In this document: positions 34,362 to 46,506 of the stretch, piece after piece | Position numbering within the stretch: the stretch's first letter is position 1 | Layout: the number at the start of each line of letters is the position of its first letter | Source: Astrocystis sublimbata | Taxonomy: Eukaryota; Ascomycota; Sordariomycetes; Xylariales; Xylariaceae | Length of the DNA stretch: 64,000 bases | Assembly (NCBI GenBank): GCA_022453515.1 | Contig: JAJNNY010000059.1 | Coordinates: 124,001-188,000, forward strand | Direction: 5' to 3' | The notes under the pieces: model-generated | What the model saw: the letters and a program-made list of their open reading frames with translations, nothing else | Told to the model about the DNA's origin: nothing | The model's database searches: none | Program-made: the position numbers and the translations under genes

Positions 34362-37300
34362 CTAAACCCCCTTCCAGCCCCCAAAGGTCCTCCACTCCGC
34401 AAACAACGCCTTAAACAGCGCCCTGCCCCCCACATCCAGACTCTCATTCAGCACCCTCCGCCTGCCCTTGCCCGTGATGTCCAGGACACTATAAAACCCG
34501 ACCTCGAGCGCCTTTCTCATCTCCCGGGACACCTCGCCCTGCAGCTGCAGTTTTATATATACTTCGAGAACCAGGTACATGTGCATCCCCGCCGCGCGCT
34601 TGGCCACGTCCGTGGCCGAGTCCAGCGCAGTGTGAGATCGTGCGCGCGCGACGGAGGCAGCTGAGGGCTCGCAGATCAAGGTCAGGAGGCGTGCGAAGCG
34701 CTCGCCGTGTCGTGGGGCTAACCGGGTTTGGAGCCAAGGGGGATGAGTAGATGCGGTTCCGCGGCGGGATGCTGTTGCGGACGATGATGAGGATGATGAA
34801 GGGTCGGCGAGGAGGACGCTGAGAAGCGCGCGGAGGGTCTTGAGGAGGATGTGGAAGTGTCCGCTGAGGCGCACACGATGGCGTTTGATGATGAGGGCGA
34901 CGACCTTGAACAGCGAAGAGTAGATCTCGCCGGCGGCTTTGGGACCCTCGATTTTGGGGCCGTGGGCAGAACATACTTCGACTACGGCTGTTAGGGTGGC
35001 TTCGATGTTGTGTTGCTTCATGGACGCGGCGTGCTTGTCGAGGAGGAAGAGCATTGTCTCGGATATCTGCTTGAAGTGAGGGAGGGAGTTGGTGCGGCTG
35101 AGATGTGAGGTGTAATGCTCGTGTATTTTGGCGAGGTCTAGTGATTTTGGCGTATCGGCTGACTGATCGCTGCCATTTGGCGCTGCAATATCATGTCAGC
35201 TGTTATTTCACGTAGTCAAAGACTCGGAACTCGAACGTACCTGGGTAAAGCTCGAGGAGCCTTTGAGCAGCTAGCAAAGATCCGATAGAGCCTCCGGTAA
35301 GTTTGTCACGGGCCATTAGCTCGCCAATCAACTGGTCTTGCGCAGACCTGCTCTTTCCCTGCGTGTAGGCACCTACGAACCCATATATAATTTCGTCACT
35401 AACACCTTCGACGCCTTCGTCCAGAAACGCGCTGAGTGACGCTGCGGTATGACGGTTTGGGCGTTGTTTAATGAGGAAAGATCTGAGCTTCCAGACAGCA
35501 GCCGAGTTTCCGAGCAACGCAGTGTCGCCGACTCTCTCTAAGAGAGTAACAGTGTCGTCGGACAGCTCGATCTTGGTCTCAGAGCCGGCGTCGTCGCTGA
35601 TGACTTGCGCGGCATCTAAGACCAACGGCAAGAGCCGGAGCCACTCTTCAGGAAGTGGGGCTTTAGACTTTGATACAAATTCGTCAAGGGCCTCTTTAAC
35701 CAGCTTAGCAAGCGTTTTCCCAAAAGCATCAGGCTTGACACCAAATTTCCGCCAAGATTCGTGAGAAGCTTTGTGCTCCTTAACTACTGCAGCGAGGCAT
35801 TTTAAGATAAGGATTTGCGTGTACGCGATTGCACCTTGCCCGAGTTTGGGGTTCTCGGTGTACTTGTAGGCGTCGCACAAGTAGGACTCCGTCAAGTCAT
35901 TCGGATTCGCGAAAACTTGTCTGATCATAGTCAGTATGCGAACTTTGGATGGGGTTGAGATGAGGCGATATACCTGATAGTGGTGTCAACCAACTTCTCA
36001 GCCAAGCATAGGAGAATATCATTGCCGATTATTGTTTCAGAGCAAACATCGCTTATATCGAGAAATTTCATGTCCTGCAGAAATATCAGTAAGAGTATAA
36101 TCATCATGAGTGGCAAGGCAATAGCCATCCCGTATCATGACAAAAGCGAAGACATACCTCATAGAAAGTGGGCTGCTGCATAATCTTCACAAGCAGCCGT
36201 AGGACGGCGAGGGTATATGATGGGTATTTGGCTGCGTGCGAGTTAATCGTAGACTTGTGCTTTTTCCACGAAGCCATCATTCGCTTCCGGCGGCCTCTCG
36301 TCCAGCTCTCAACTGGGAACTCGAGCAGAATTGACAGAAGATCGAGACTTTGCGGTTGCGTCCATCCGCACTTCTTTCCCGAATTGTCGAGAGTGTCTAA
36401 GAACGGTGCTATCAAGGCATCGACCATCGGCTCCTCATCTGCCACGTCGCAGTTCTCAATCAATGGCTGTACATAATTAAGACGTTGTTGGGTTGGTATT
36501 GATGGCAGCTTATAGCTAACAGACCACAGTAATTTGACGAGCTGGTCAGTCAAAGTGTTGACTTCCTGTTTCGGTTGCTCACTGAGTCTGGGTAGGTGAT
36601 TGAACACCAGATCCACGTATAGTTTGAGAGTCTCGAGGTCAGCCTCGATTTTGGCAGACTTGATCAGTCTTTCCACCATAGAGCATGTCAACTTGTTGAG
36701 ATCTTCTTCATATTTGCCACCGATATGGTTCGCGAGACAGAGTTTGTAGCAACAAGAGAATGCCTCGAAGGTTTCGGTGCCCGTCAAAGAGCCCTTTTTG
36801 AGGATTGGCTTCAAATCGGATTTGACCTTCTTCCAGATCTTCTTACACTCATCTGACGATTCCCACGAGGCCAGAAACCCGAAAATCCGCCACCTTAACG
36901 CTAGGACCTCGGGCGAAATGTCTCCCCAAATCTGATCCATTATGGAAAAGAGCTTCGACTGAATAATCGCAATTATGTTCTCGTCGGTAATCCCGGCACA
37001 AATACCATCAAGAACAACGAGAACCTCTCCTGCCTTGCTAGGTGTCGACTCTAGATCTTCCAAGAGTCGTAGCAGCTGGGACCCTGTGAAACTGGGCTGT
37101 ATGAGGGTTGCCAAATGCTGTCGGATTTTCTGGTCAAACCATATCGATTGCATCACAGATTCAGCTGCACCGAGATTTTTAAACCAGTGTGTGATGAATC
37201 TGGCCAGGTTCCGTGCATTAGAATATGCACCCTGTAGAGGGATAATGACATTATCGACAACATGGTTACTCGTCTTAGTATCACTACTCGAGACTTTGCT

Positions 37301-38726
37301 AATGATGTCGAAAATGGCCCCTGGGGTTTCAGCCAGAAGGAATACCTCCGCGTCGCAGGCAAGGATCTTAGACAACAATGTCCAGTCGATGTCAGCTCCG
37401 TCGGGGTTGTGTTGCTGGTATAGTTCCCGTAGCGTCTCGGTATATGGAATGGATCGGGTCTGCAAAGCAACATCTAGCAGTCGAGAAAGGACCTCATTCT
37501 TCTTTTGTCGAGTCAAAGGTTTGAGCCCCTCAACTACCACTTGAAAAATGGTCTCGATCCAGGCATCGTGTTCGATCTTGGACTTTGGGTCACTGGTGTC
37601 TCGGGGAGTCCTAGCGGCTATACTCCACATGGCTGTGGTCGATGCGACGACGTCCTTCTGGGCGATCTGCAAGGCCAACTTCAACATGTCTATGTTCTTG
37701 TCCTGAGTGAAGCGCTGCCTGGCAGGTCGAATGAAATATGCACCCAAGAATCTCCTGAGTTGAGAGGCCCAGATATCACGGCACGTGCTGTAGATGTGGT
37801 TTCGAGGATGGGTAGAGTCATCCTCTTCGACTTTGGCCAACGTAAGGGAAACTCTCTCATAAGCATGTTTAGCGAACTCGAGGCTGTCTTCCTTGCTATG
37901 GAGCCGGAGGTTCCATACTGCGGTCAGGGTATCGATCCAGGCTTGTTGACCTTTTACAAAGTCCACGTCGGGAAGGGAGAGCGAGTGGTCGCATATCAAC
38001 AGCAATCTAGCGGTTATATCTCGAGTATCGTCACTGGAGGATGAGAAGAGAGACTTGATGTGTTCTGCGCCAACTCTCTTCTCAGGAGTGACCTCGCCGG
38101 ATAGAGCAGTGCCTTGCTCTAGCAGAATTGCCACAGATGTAAATACTTCTGAGGCCGTCCTCAGACAAGCTGTGGGAGTTCGGAGCTCTGCGAGGGTGGC
38201 AGGCAGTCCCGCGCCTCTCTTCCTCTTCTTTGCCGTCATAGCGTCTTCTTGGTTCCCAGGTGTGCTCGTCCATATTTCTGGTGCCGTAATATCTCTAAGA
38301 GTCTTATTGAGAATGGATACGAAGCGTGTGTATGCGAGCGTCCTCCCTAGGGCTTGGGCGGGTATCTTGGGGAATACATGGGCGAGAACGGTCCAGGTTA
38401 GAGGGTATCGGCGGGATTGTTCGGCGGCGTCGGTGTTGCCGCCCATCTGCTTGAGCAGCCATCGCAGTACGGTTTCTTCGACGGCATACAATCGAGTGCG
38501 CTTTGCTGCGGCGAGCAGTAGCCATAGCTTGTGGATTTTGTCGGGGAGGGGGGAAGAAGTGTCGTCGTCGAGGGTCCTGACGGCGCGTATAAGTGCCAGT
38601 TGCTGCGACTATAAGACGGAGCAGGATACTTTGTTAGTAGAAGTTGATTAAAGAGAATGAAAAGCTCATCGAGCTACTTACATGCACATCAGCATTTACC
38701 TCGCCATCAATGGCCATGGCTTCCAT
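34362..38726 (-). CDS. URB2: Urb2/Npa2 ribosome biogenesis factor, 5 exons, 1365 aa
   Basis: Exons on the minus strand are 38726-38682, 38608-36158, 36074-35974, 35920-35241 and 35182-34362, giving 1366 codons including stop with all phases consistent. The protein is long and alpha-helical. Its last 230 residues match the Urb2/Npa2 C-terminal domain: helices around CSAHGPKIEG, LSGHFHILLKTLRALL and APRHGERFARLLTLICEP, ending AEWRTFGGWKGV. In yeast Urb2 acts in the nucleolus in early 60S assembly and 27S pre-rRNA processing. The tiny first exon (15 codons) is supported by a clean GTAAGT donor. The gene is flanked on both sides by related tRNA-like genes pointing away from it. Confidence 0.88.
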
Positions 38727-38991
38727 TGCGGAGCGGAGCGAATGGGCATCACAGGACCACCAAATTTGGTAGGATTGATACTGCGCTCCAGTACACTACT
38801 ATGTTCGCGAGCCAGGAACTTTTTTTTAGCTTTAAGTGTCGCATGGAGAGCTCCCCTCCAAGCTCGAAGGGGCCAAAAGTTACCGCCAGCTTGCGCTACA
38901 GCTGCGATTGGCAAAGCTGCGATAACGATAAGATAAGTTCTTGCCAAGACCAAAACAGCAAATTGGGATTAGCGCACTCACTGTTAATCAA

Positions 38992-39079
38992 GGGCAAGTG
39001 GTGTAATGGTAACATTCGGGCAACACCCGCTCTCACGCTCACCGGGCCCGAGTTGTCGGTTCGATTCCGGCCTTGTCCA
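38992..39079 (+). tRNA. tRNA-like Pol III gene, anticodon not assignable
   Basis: The body starts GGGCAAG and ends CTTGTCC plus A73, a perfect acceptor stem. The A box TGGTGTAATGG and B box GGTTCGATTCC match consensus, and the T stem is GTCGG/CCGGC. A TTTTT terminator follows at 39083-39087. The anticodon stem CGGGC/GCCCG encloses 24 nt, against 7 normally. Position 33 is A by the straightforward fold, so no usual anticodon can be placed; a 17-nt intron would account for the length but not for the missing U33. It lies between the divergent URB2 and MIC10 genes. Confidence 0.7.
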
Positions 39080-39082
39080 GTC

Positions 39083-39087
39083 TTTTT
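39083..39087 (+). terminator. Pol III poly-T terminator
   Basis: Five T residues 3 nt after the tRNA-like gene fit an RNA polymerase III stop signal. Confidence 0.65.
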
Positions 39088-39579
39088 CTCTATATTTTCT
39101 TTCTAGATTGTTCTCATGCCTACTTACTAAGTATAGGAAAGCAATTTTAAGCAGATCTTAATATAACTGCCCTTTTCTTTACCCCCAAATCTTGGGAGAT
39201 ACCTAGGTACTTACCTAGTAGCGACGGGGCTGCCTCCCTTCGGCTCGCCGGGTCGCAACGCCAAGAGGCTAGAGCAAACTCAACTAGCCAGCCCTGACAA
39301 GCCAGCCTGAGCTGTACATACCTAGGTACATACCATCGCAGCCGGCTCCGTCTCCATTTCGTTGGATCCCGAACCTCATCATCGATGCCAGCCAAAGCCG
39401 AAACGTCACCATTCGCGGGACGATAAAAAAAAAAAAATAACCCCCCTTCTCCTCAGCCACCTCTCCCGACAGACACCCCCAGGTACGCCCGCACGCGACA
39501 CCCGGCCGAATTGCCATTGCAGGTCAATTGACCACATCTCGACTAACAATTGCTCTTCGCTTTCGCACAGCTCGCAAAA

Positions 39580-40011
39580 ATGTCCGAGAAATCGACAACA
39601 ACTCCCGCGCCCTCGAGCGCCGTCGGCCGGCCCGTGAGCGAGGCCCTGCTGAACGAGAAGGTAGGCCCATTCACTCTCCACATGAGTTGCAGCCCGATCT
39701 TCCCGCATTAGACTTCCACAACCGATCGACGACCAAGCATATAATCGCATCGTTGGAACGAAATACCTCACGAGACCAAAAACGAAGCGAAGGCTAACCA
39801 TCATACCCCTCGCTAGTGGGACCGCTGCGTCTCGAACATGCTCATCAAATCGACCCTCGGTCTCGGCTTCGGCGTCGTCTTCTCCGTCCTCCTGTTCCGG
39901 CGGCGCGCCTGGCCCGCCTTCGTCGGCGTCGGCTTCGGTGCCGGTCGCGCCTACGAGGAGTGCAACTGGAGTCTGAAGCAAGCCTCGAAGGACCTCAAGA
40001 AGAAGGCCTAG
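39580..40011 (+). CDS. MIC10: MICOS complex subunit Mic10, 2 exons, 91 aa
   Basis: Exons are 39580-39660 and 39817-40011, giving 92 codons including stop. After a Ser/Thr/Pro-rich start, the protein has WDRC then two short membrane segments with the family's glycine motifs: LGLGFGVVFSVLLF in the first and GVGFGAGRAYEEC in the second, ending in a Lys-rich tail. Mic10 sits in the mitochondrial inner membrane and oligomerises through these glycines to bend cristae junctions. Length and layout are typical. A further intron in the 5' leader is likely (a TTTCGCACAG acceptor lies just before the ATG). Confidence 0.93.
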
Positions 40012-41027
40012 AGCCTAGTCACTGTCATAAACTTACTCCCAGCGACTGTGCCAGGCGGCTCGTCAATCAATCAACCACCCATCCACGATCAAGAGGCCCT
40101 CGAGCGGAGACTGAGGGCAAGGACGGAATCCGCTAGTATGATGGAACTGTCCCCAGCTGGTTGGTTGCGTGTCGGAGCGAAAGAGGGCATGGGGTCAGGA
40201 AACGAGAATTCGCATCATTACGACATCTCGGCGCACGGATAGACAGAACTCGGGGAGTTGACCAGACGAGCCAAAGCGAAGCGTTGAAATCACCAACAAG
40301 CAAAACTGCATCATTTATTACATGCACAATTGTACCAACAGCAGCATCCGTAATCAATAGACAAGACAAAGCTTATATACCAGTCCCGGCAAGGGATGAG
40401 ATGAGTCCCTATTCCTCGAATAACAAGAAATAACTTGGGTGCAACAACATGCCTGAAGCTAGATCAAGAAATTCGACCGTGCTTCATGCAAGATGCGAGT
40501 TATTACATTGGCTGAGTACCAACTTCTTTTTGTTGTTTCTGTCAAGAGACAGGTAGCATTTGACATGATCGAAATGCGTTATTCTTATTCATCTATCTTC
40601 TCTATCACTTTCTTCTCCCAACTTTCAAACCTCGTGCGACGAGCCGTCTTACACGAAACATCATCACCATTATCATCATCCGAACGATCGATGAATGAAA
40701 GCCATCTCCAGCCCCCGTAGCTGCGTAGACAGCGTCTGTCCTGTCCAGGGTTAACACCAAGGGGAAAAACCAGCGGAGAGAAACTATCCTCGTGTGCCCA
40801 GTCACGCCGTTTCCCTTTCCTCAAGAACTCAGGTATCTCCGACGACGGCACGACTCCCTTCTTCTTCCTTATGTTCCAATGCCACCTGAAAAGTGCACTT
40901 ATCGAACACCACCTTCGTTTCTTCCTTATCTTCTTTTTCACACTCAAACCTAAACCCAATCTCAACCCCAATCCCACCGTACCCTGTTGTTGGCAAAGCC
41001 CGCACTGTCGGCGGCGACCTGCTGTCC
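40012..41027. other. Intergenic, no gene seen
   Basis: Presumed 3' UTR of MIC10 and, further right, 3' flank of the convergent membrane-protein gene. C/T- and A/C-rich tracts near 40850-40980 make low-complexity open frames that I do not accept as genes. Confidence 0.5.
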
Positions 41028-41786
41028 TCACAGAGACGTGGTGCGGACCTGTAAAAAAGATCCCCTGCCGGGAAACTGTCCTTCTCTCGTCATACCCCGC
41101 CCGCTATAAGTGCAATAGAGCGACGATTCGCGAGCACGGGTGAAATGAGTGTCGTTTTCGACGTCGATATCATAGGGAGTGGAAGGAGGAGTAGGTGCAG
41201 CAGCGGCGTCTTGGCCCGAGAACAAGCCCTCTTCCATCTCCAATGTCACGTCTGCCCTTCTGGTATTATTACCCCGTCTGAGGGAGCCGAACAAAGCGCT
41301 CGCAGTCGGTGCGAATAGAGGCTTGCGAGACAGCAGCTTGCTTCGAGGCGGCAGCTGCGTGTAGTAGTTGCGGTTCGGAAGGATGTTGTGCCGCCGCGTG
41401 ATCCTCATCTGGGGCATGCAGCTCGAACTTGACTTGGCCAAATCACAGAGGTCAGCGACGGCGGGAATACCGCCTTGCTCGCCATCGTTGCACGGGGCTA
41501 GTGACAACCCCAGAAAACCCAGAGCCCATTTGCAAATTGCCTGTCGCGCCTCTTTTTCGACGTCTGATGTTGGTTCTATCTGGAAGTAAGAAGCGTACCA
41601 TGTGAGAAATAAAACTCGGAGGCCGGTGAACAGCATGACGCAGAGGAATGATGCGAGGAGAACAGTTGTGGTGACGATGCCCACTATCTCCGCGCTGCTT
41701 GCGGGGCTGGGGCTGAAGTTTGCGAGCGATATGTACCGGGCGGTGATGCCCACTGGGACGACGGTTTTCATTGTTGATTCTATCAT
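41028..41786 (-). CDS. Single-pass membrane protein of unknown function, 252 aa
   Basis: This is an intronless frame. A hydrophobic segment at about residues 34-66 is the only membrane helix. Before it is a short N-terminal part with an NFSPSP sequon; after it come about 180 hydrophilic residues rich in Ser, Arg and Asn, with a Cys pair near SSSSCMP and a basic RITRRHN patch. A second in-frame ATG five codons in could also start the protein. No domain is recognised. Codon usage looks coding in this frame and poor in the others, which is the main support. Confidence 0.6.
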   Translation of the reverse strand: MIESTMKTVVPVGITARYISLANFSPSPASSAEIVGIVTTTVLLASFLCVMLFTGLRVLFLTWYASYFQIEPTSDVEKEARQAICKWALGFLGLSLAPCNDGEQGGIPAVADLCDLAKSSSSCMPQMRITRRHNILPNRNYYTQLPPRSKLLSRKPLFAPTASALFGSLRRGNNTRRADVTLEMEEGLFSGQDAAAAPTPPSTPYDIDVENDTHFTRARESSLYCTYSGRGMTREGQFPGRGSFLQVRTTSL

Positions 41787-42283
41787 TTTGAGGTTCGCTT
41801 GGGCAATGTGTGTGGTCGGGTCTGAGACTGCGAGAGGCTTGGTATAAGTATTGAAGTGATGGTTATGCGAACGTTAAGGTATCTGCTAAAGGGTTATTCA
41901 CAAAATGTGTCTATCATTATCCGGCGGCGGGCCTATAACTGAAGCTGATAATCATGGCCACGAAGACCGGAGAGAATGGTGCCTAGTAGTTGAGATATGC
42001 ATGGTCCATCTTCCCACACGGTGGTCTCCCGTCACCTGGCAGTCGAGCCGTAATATTGGCCATCGTGAAGCTGAAACGGAGAGGGAAAGGGTGCCCGCTG
42101 GAATCAGCACGTGGCAACCACTGTTTCATGAATCATAGACTACAAGTAGGTACCACGTGCTTCACCCGCGCAACAAGACATGGCGAGAAGGAGCAACACC
42201 ACGCCAGCATGCAACAACTTGAAGTGAGGCAGCTACGGAACCTCGCGATGTGTTGGGGCAGGCACGAAGGACCATGCAGGTGC
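41787..42283. other. Intergenic, no gene seen
   Basis: Promoter side of the membrane-protein gene and 3' flank of the photolyase gene. Nothing further is supportable. Confidence 0.5.
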
Positions 42284-44251
42284 TTAGTTCTTCTGTCTCT
42301 TGACGTGGCGGTCCATCGGCCCTGTCTTGACAACGTCGCTTTTACTCCTCGTGTGCTTGCCTCCATTCCGAGGCTTCGCAGCACGCTCGGCGTCATCAGC
42401 GTCATCGCCATCATCGTCGGTGCCAAACCCGTCCGTTCCTTCCATCTCTGTCTCACCCGCTTTCTCAAACAACTCCTTCCACGATCCATCTTTGACCGCC
42501 TCGTCGTTTCCGTGGAGACCGATACTATAAGCTCTCTTCATCGCGGCAATGCACACAGTTCTCCTCTCCGAAAAATCAAACATTGCCTCGGGATATACGC
42601 CCTCCTCTTTCTTGTCGGTATCATCCAAGCCGTTCCCTTCAATCTTGACCCTTGCTTTATCCAGCGCTGCCTTCGGCGCCTTCCAGGGCTCATAGATGTA
42701 CTTCGCATCCAGATCCTTCAGCTCCGGCACCCATCTTCTGATGAAGTCGCCCTGCTTATCCCATTTTTGCCCGAACGCTATGGGGCTATAGCAACGGAAA
42801 TACTGCGAGTAAAAAGCCGTGCAACTCAACCACTGCCAGTTGCCCGCGTTGGACGCCGGCTCATGGTCGAGGAGCAGCTCTTCGAACACATCGGCGCCCC
42901 TTTCCCAATGCACGTAACAGCCGCCTCGAGTCAGGAAGCAAGCCACCATGTGCCGGCCTAGATGATGGATCCATCCCTCGACGCGCAGCTGACGCATCAG
43001 GGCGTCGACGAATGGAAAGCCCGTGACACCATCCTTCCATCGCAGGAACCACTCGTGCGCGTGCGGTGAGTCGATGTGGTACTCCCCGCTGATGGCGTTC
43101 GTGCCCGTCTCTGTGTCCTCATGCTTCGAGGGTAGGTGCCAGGGAATAAATCTTACGGTAGGATTGTTGAGTGTCTGGATGTAGGGCGATCCAATGGCTG
43201 CTTGGGCAGCGAAGTACATGTCCCTGAAGAGAAGCTGACCTGTCAAGCTCTCTGGCGGCTTCGACGCCCCGTTGCCGTACTTCTCAACTGCTTCGCGTGC
43301 GCGCCAGTAGAAGAGCCGCGGAGAGAGCGCGCCGAAGTGCATGTGAGGCGAGAGAAGCGTCGTGGACTGCGGCTCGAAGGCGGCGGGACTGGTCTTCGGT
43401 TTTTGGAAAGTCGCTGCATATTTTACGTCTGCCATGACGTTCTCGAGCTGCTTGAGGGCAATGGTTTCACCCCCGCGGTGTGGCGTCGTGGCCGCTGGGA
43501 AGCCGAGCTCCTCTAGCGTCTCGATGGCGAAATCACCCTTGGGTCCTGCGATGCTGTTGTATGCCTTGTCTGTCTTGCTTCGGTGAGAAGCATTGACGTC
43601 TAATTCGCTCAAGTGCTTCTCTTGTTCGAAATCGACTGGCATTTCTCCCGGATCCGGGAGGTGTTTCGGTGCAGGTATCGGCTTCGGAACCTCTCCGATC
43701 TTGTGTCCGGCAGTCTGGAGCTGCATGATGGACATGGTGGGCTTGCCACCATTCTTTTTCACAACCTCGTCGCTGTCCCATAACGTTCTGCCGTAGCGCG
43801 TCACAACCTCGACTCCTGCCTTCTTGGCTGCGTCGGTGATGACTCTGTCCCTTTCTTTTGCGTAGGCATCGGTGTCTCGCTCAAAGACGAGGTGGGTGAC
43901 TTTCCAAGTCTTGAATAACTTGGGGAATAGAGTTTGCGGTGCCTCCCGGATCACGAAGAGCTTGGATTTGGAATTCAGTTTCTTGATTGAGTCTGATAGA
44001 TCTTGCTGGCAGTCAAGCCTATCGTATTGGTATAATTAGTAATTTGCACATCATGAGACAAGCCGCATCATCGGATCTTACATGTACTGCCATCTATTCG
44101 GACCGGCCTTGACACGGTAGACATAGTGAGGATCCCATGTGAATATGGGCCACAGAACCTCAGGATCTAGGTCGAGAGCTGCTTTCAGTGCAGGTGAGTC
44201 GTGGAGTCGTAGATCGGTTCGAAACCAGTAGAGTACTCTTGGCTTTGCCAT
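42284..44251 (-). CDS. Cryptochrome/(6-4) photolyase family protein, 2 exons, 634 aa
   Basis: Exons on the minus strand are 44251-44082 and 44018-42284, joined over a 63-bp intron that keeps the N-terminal domain in frame. Residues 1-150 are the photolyase alpha/beta domain (VLYWFRTDLRLHDSPAL). The helical FAD-binding domain has GQLLFRDMYF, RQLRVEGWIHHLGRHMVACFLTRG, with the paired histidines seen in 6-4 photolyases, and ASNAGNWQWLSCTAFYSQYFR. A charged tail of about 90 residues ends in a basic patch (RHVKRQKN) that may be a nuclear signal. It binds FAD and either repairs UV (6-4) photoproducts or acts as a blue-light receptor; the CryA group in Aspergillus has both kinds of activity reported. 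The choice between them is not decidable here. Confidence 0.92.
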
Positions 44252-44746
44252 GATTAAGATTATATCTGAGAAAATTGAAAAATATTGTGAGAATAAATTA
44301 ACTTTTACTAGTATGTCATTATGCACTTCGCATTACACGAGCTGAATTGGTAGATGCAGAGGGCACTGTTGTCGCGTTTGTCGAGTAAAGCGTGTCGGCG
44401 CATCGTTAGCGTAATTGAAATCGAAGTCAATGATGTCAGCGTCTCAGCCACCGGTTTATCACAGTCGACCGAAAGCATCTATTGCGTGCGATTTCAATTT
44501 CGTTTGGAAATTATAGCTTTATTCATCGGCGACTAATTGGCATATTATGAGTCTTTAAGGGGATTCGTTTCGCTTATTGGCTCATGTGTGTGGCCCTGCC
44601 TAGGCTCTACTTGCAAGCATCGCCTTATTGTCATTATCTTGCAGCTAATGGGTGTCTCATCGATAGCGCCATGCCCTTTTTTTGTGCATCCAGATATAAA
44701 AATATTCGGCTGAGGGTATGCTGGCAAACTTAGAGTGGCCAATGAC
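44252..44746. other. Intergenic, no gene seen
   Basis: Promoter side of the photolyase gene; no defined light-response element could be identified by eye. Confidence 0.45.
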
Positions 44747-46107
44747 TCACGAATTCGCCCCTTCTTCCTCGTCGGTCGCCATGCTTTTCCCTTTGGCAGC
44801 AGTCTGAATGGGGATCGAAGTATACTGGGAGGTTTGATCGCTATCATCCTCAGGCCTCCCTCCGTTTGCCCCAGTGTCATGGTGAGTCCACATTTCCGAT
44901 AGTCCTGCGTCTGCATCGTCATTCGTAGAGCTGGCGTCGTCATCTTTCACAGTAGCTTCTGTGGAGGCTGCTGCTGAGGATTGTGCACCGGAGGTAACCT
45001 GGACGGTGGCCTCAAGGTTCTTACCAGCGAATGCTTGGTACTCCCCGTCTTCCTTCATCATGTCGGCAATGGCCATCTCTTCCAGACGATCCAGCTCTGC
45101 TCGTTGAACTGCTATCTTTTTGAGAGCCTGCTTCAGTGTCGAGCTCAAGACATGCTTGTTACGCTCCAACTCCTCGATCGACTGATGAATGTTTCTCCGA
45201 AGCTCTCTCAGCGTTTTCAAACGCGTTGTGTCTCCGAGGAGAGTGGCGAAACTTTCTGCATCGAGGAGGAAGTTCTCTAGCACTCTTGCAGTAATGCAGT
45301 GTCGATGCACCGCGGCATGTCGGAGGCGAGCTATAGAGCGGATCAGTAGATCAATCGGCTTCCCAACATCATCTTGTTTGTCGAGAAAGTCCGCTTGTCG
45401 CTTCAAGAGCTCTGAAGACCAAAGGTTCAGCTCTCCGGCTTCGGAACAATCCCATTTGTTCCTCGCCAGAATTTCCGGCATGTTACGTTGTGCGAATTCA
45501 AAACAAGCGTCTTCCAAGATACTCTGGACATTTATGAGAACGCGATGCTGGGTTCTCAGGGGTAAGTAGACCGGGAACAGTGATGGGACCACACGTGTGA
45601 TCCTATTGGATGGCTGCTTAGGGTCTCGGTAGGTCTCGACTATGGAAATACATCAATTGGCTGTAATGATACATAGATATGAGCGATTGAGTTATGCCTA
45701 CCGCTCTCCGTTTCGACCTTATGAATTGGAGGGGCCAGATTCTGTTCGCTCTGGGAGTAACTCTCCACAGCTCCTTGAATGGCTTCGGCCTCATACACGG
45801 CAGCCACGATTTCCGAAGCCTCTCTCTCTGCGGTTTGCGCAGGCGACACGTCGAAGACCTCGGGAAAGTGTATCTTCGCTTTAAGCGTAGACTCGAAGAT
45901 GCCGTCGACCAAGAGAGCCTTCGCCATGTTGCAGACGACATCTATGTTGTGCTCGTTGACCAGGTTCGACACCTCCGAGTTTTCCTTGTGCTGTGTGATC
46001 ATCTTGCGGATGGCCTTCGACTTGCGCAGCATTGCATTCGGGCCCTTGAAAACATTCTTCAACGCCAGATACACCACTCTCTCGTCAGGCGGGTTCTTGT
46101 CCTTCAT
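44747..46107 (-). CDS. Protein of unknown function with coiled coil, 2 exons, 432 aa
   Basis: Exons on the minus strand are 46107-45702 and 45639-44747, joined over a 62-bp intron (GTAGGC donor, CATAG acceptor). The N-terminal third is helical and charged. The middle contains VPSLFPVYLPLRTQHRVLIN and an RLRHAAVHRH segment, followed by a long Leu/Glu/Arg heptad stretch from about residue 270 to 350 and an Ala/Ser/Asp-rich disordered tail. I have a general sense of similar proteins in filamentous ascomycetes but no named family. No signal peptide or membrane helix is seen. Confidence 0.75.
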
Positions 46108-46219
46108 GGCTAAACTTTCATTTACAATTGGAACAAACAAATGTGCTATAATTACAAGGCCAGATACCAATTGAGATTTGACTATAGTTTAGATATAGAG
46201 AGTGAAATACTATGATGCC

Positions 46220-46506
46220 TCATTTTTTTTTTCGATTCGTCAGTATCAAACGGAATTGAAACCCAGCGATCTTCATCCAATCGGGCGCCTCATCTGTAGC
46301 CAGCGTGTCGGCCTCCAACCCCTCACGGAAACTCACAGATGCTACACAGTGTGGCGAGAAATCTTCTAGTTGGTATGACAAAGTAGCAATACTGTTGCTA
46401 ACTTGCATGAATTCCCCTTGATGCGGGATCCTGCAGTAAGTCAACTTCATGATAGCCGCCCGCAGGCCAATTCATGTGTAGCTTACCAGGTCATTTGCGT
46501 CAGCAT
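46220..46506 (-). CDS. Possible small spliced gene, 76 aa
   Basis: Exon 1 is 46506-46487 and exon 2 is 46430-46220 on the minus strand, separated by a 56-bp intron with a GTAAGC donor and a CTGCAG acceptor. The join gives MLTQMTWIPHQGEF and then an open frame to a TGA after a Lys run. The second exon has plausible codon use. It could be a small gene, an upstream exon of the 432-aa gene, or a remnant. No homology is recognised. Confidence 0.35.

Noticed and set aside
41990..42961. 323-codon plus-strand frame
   Set aside because: Antisense to the photolyase exon, with no recognisable domain.
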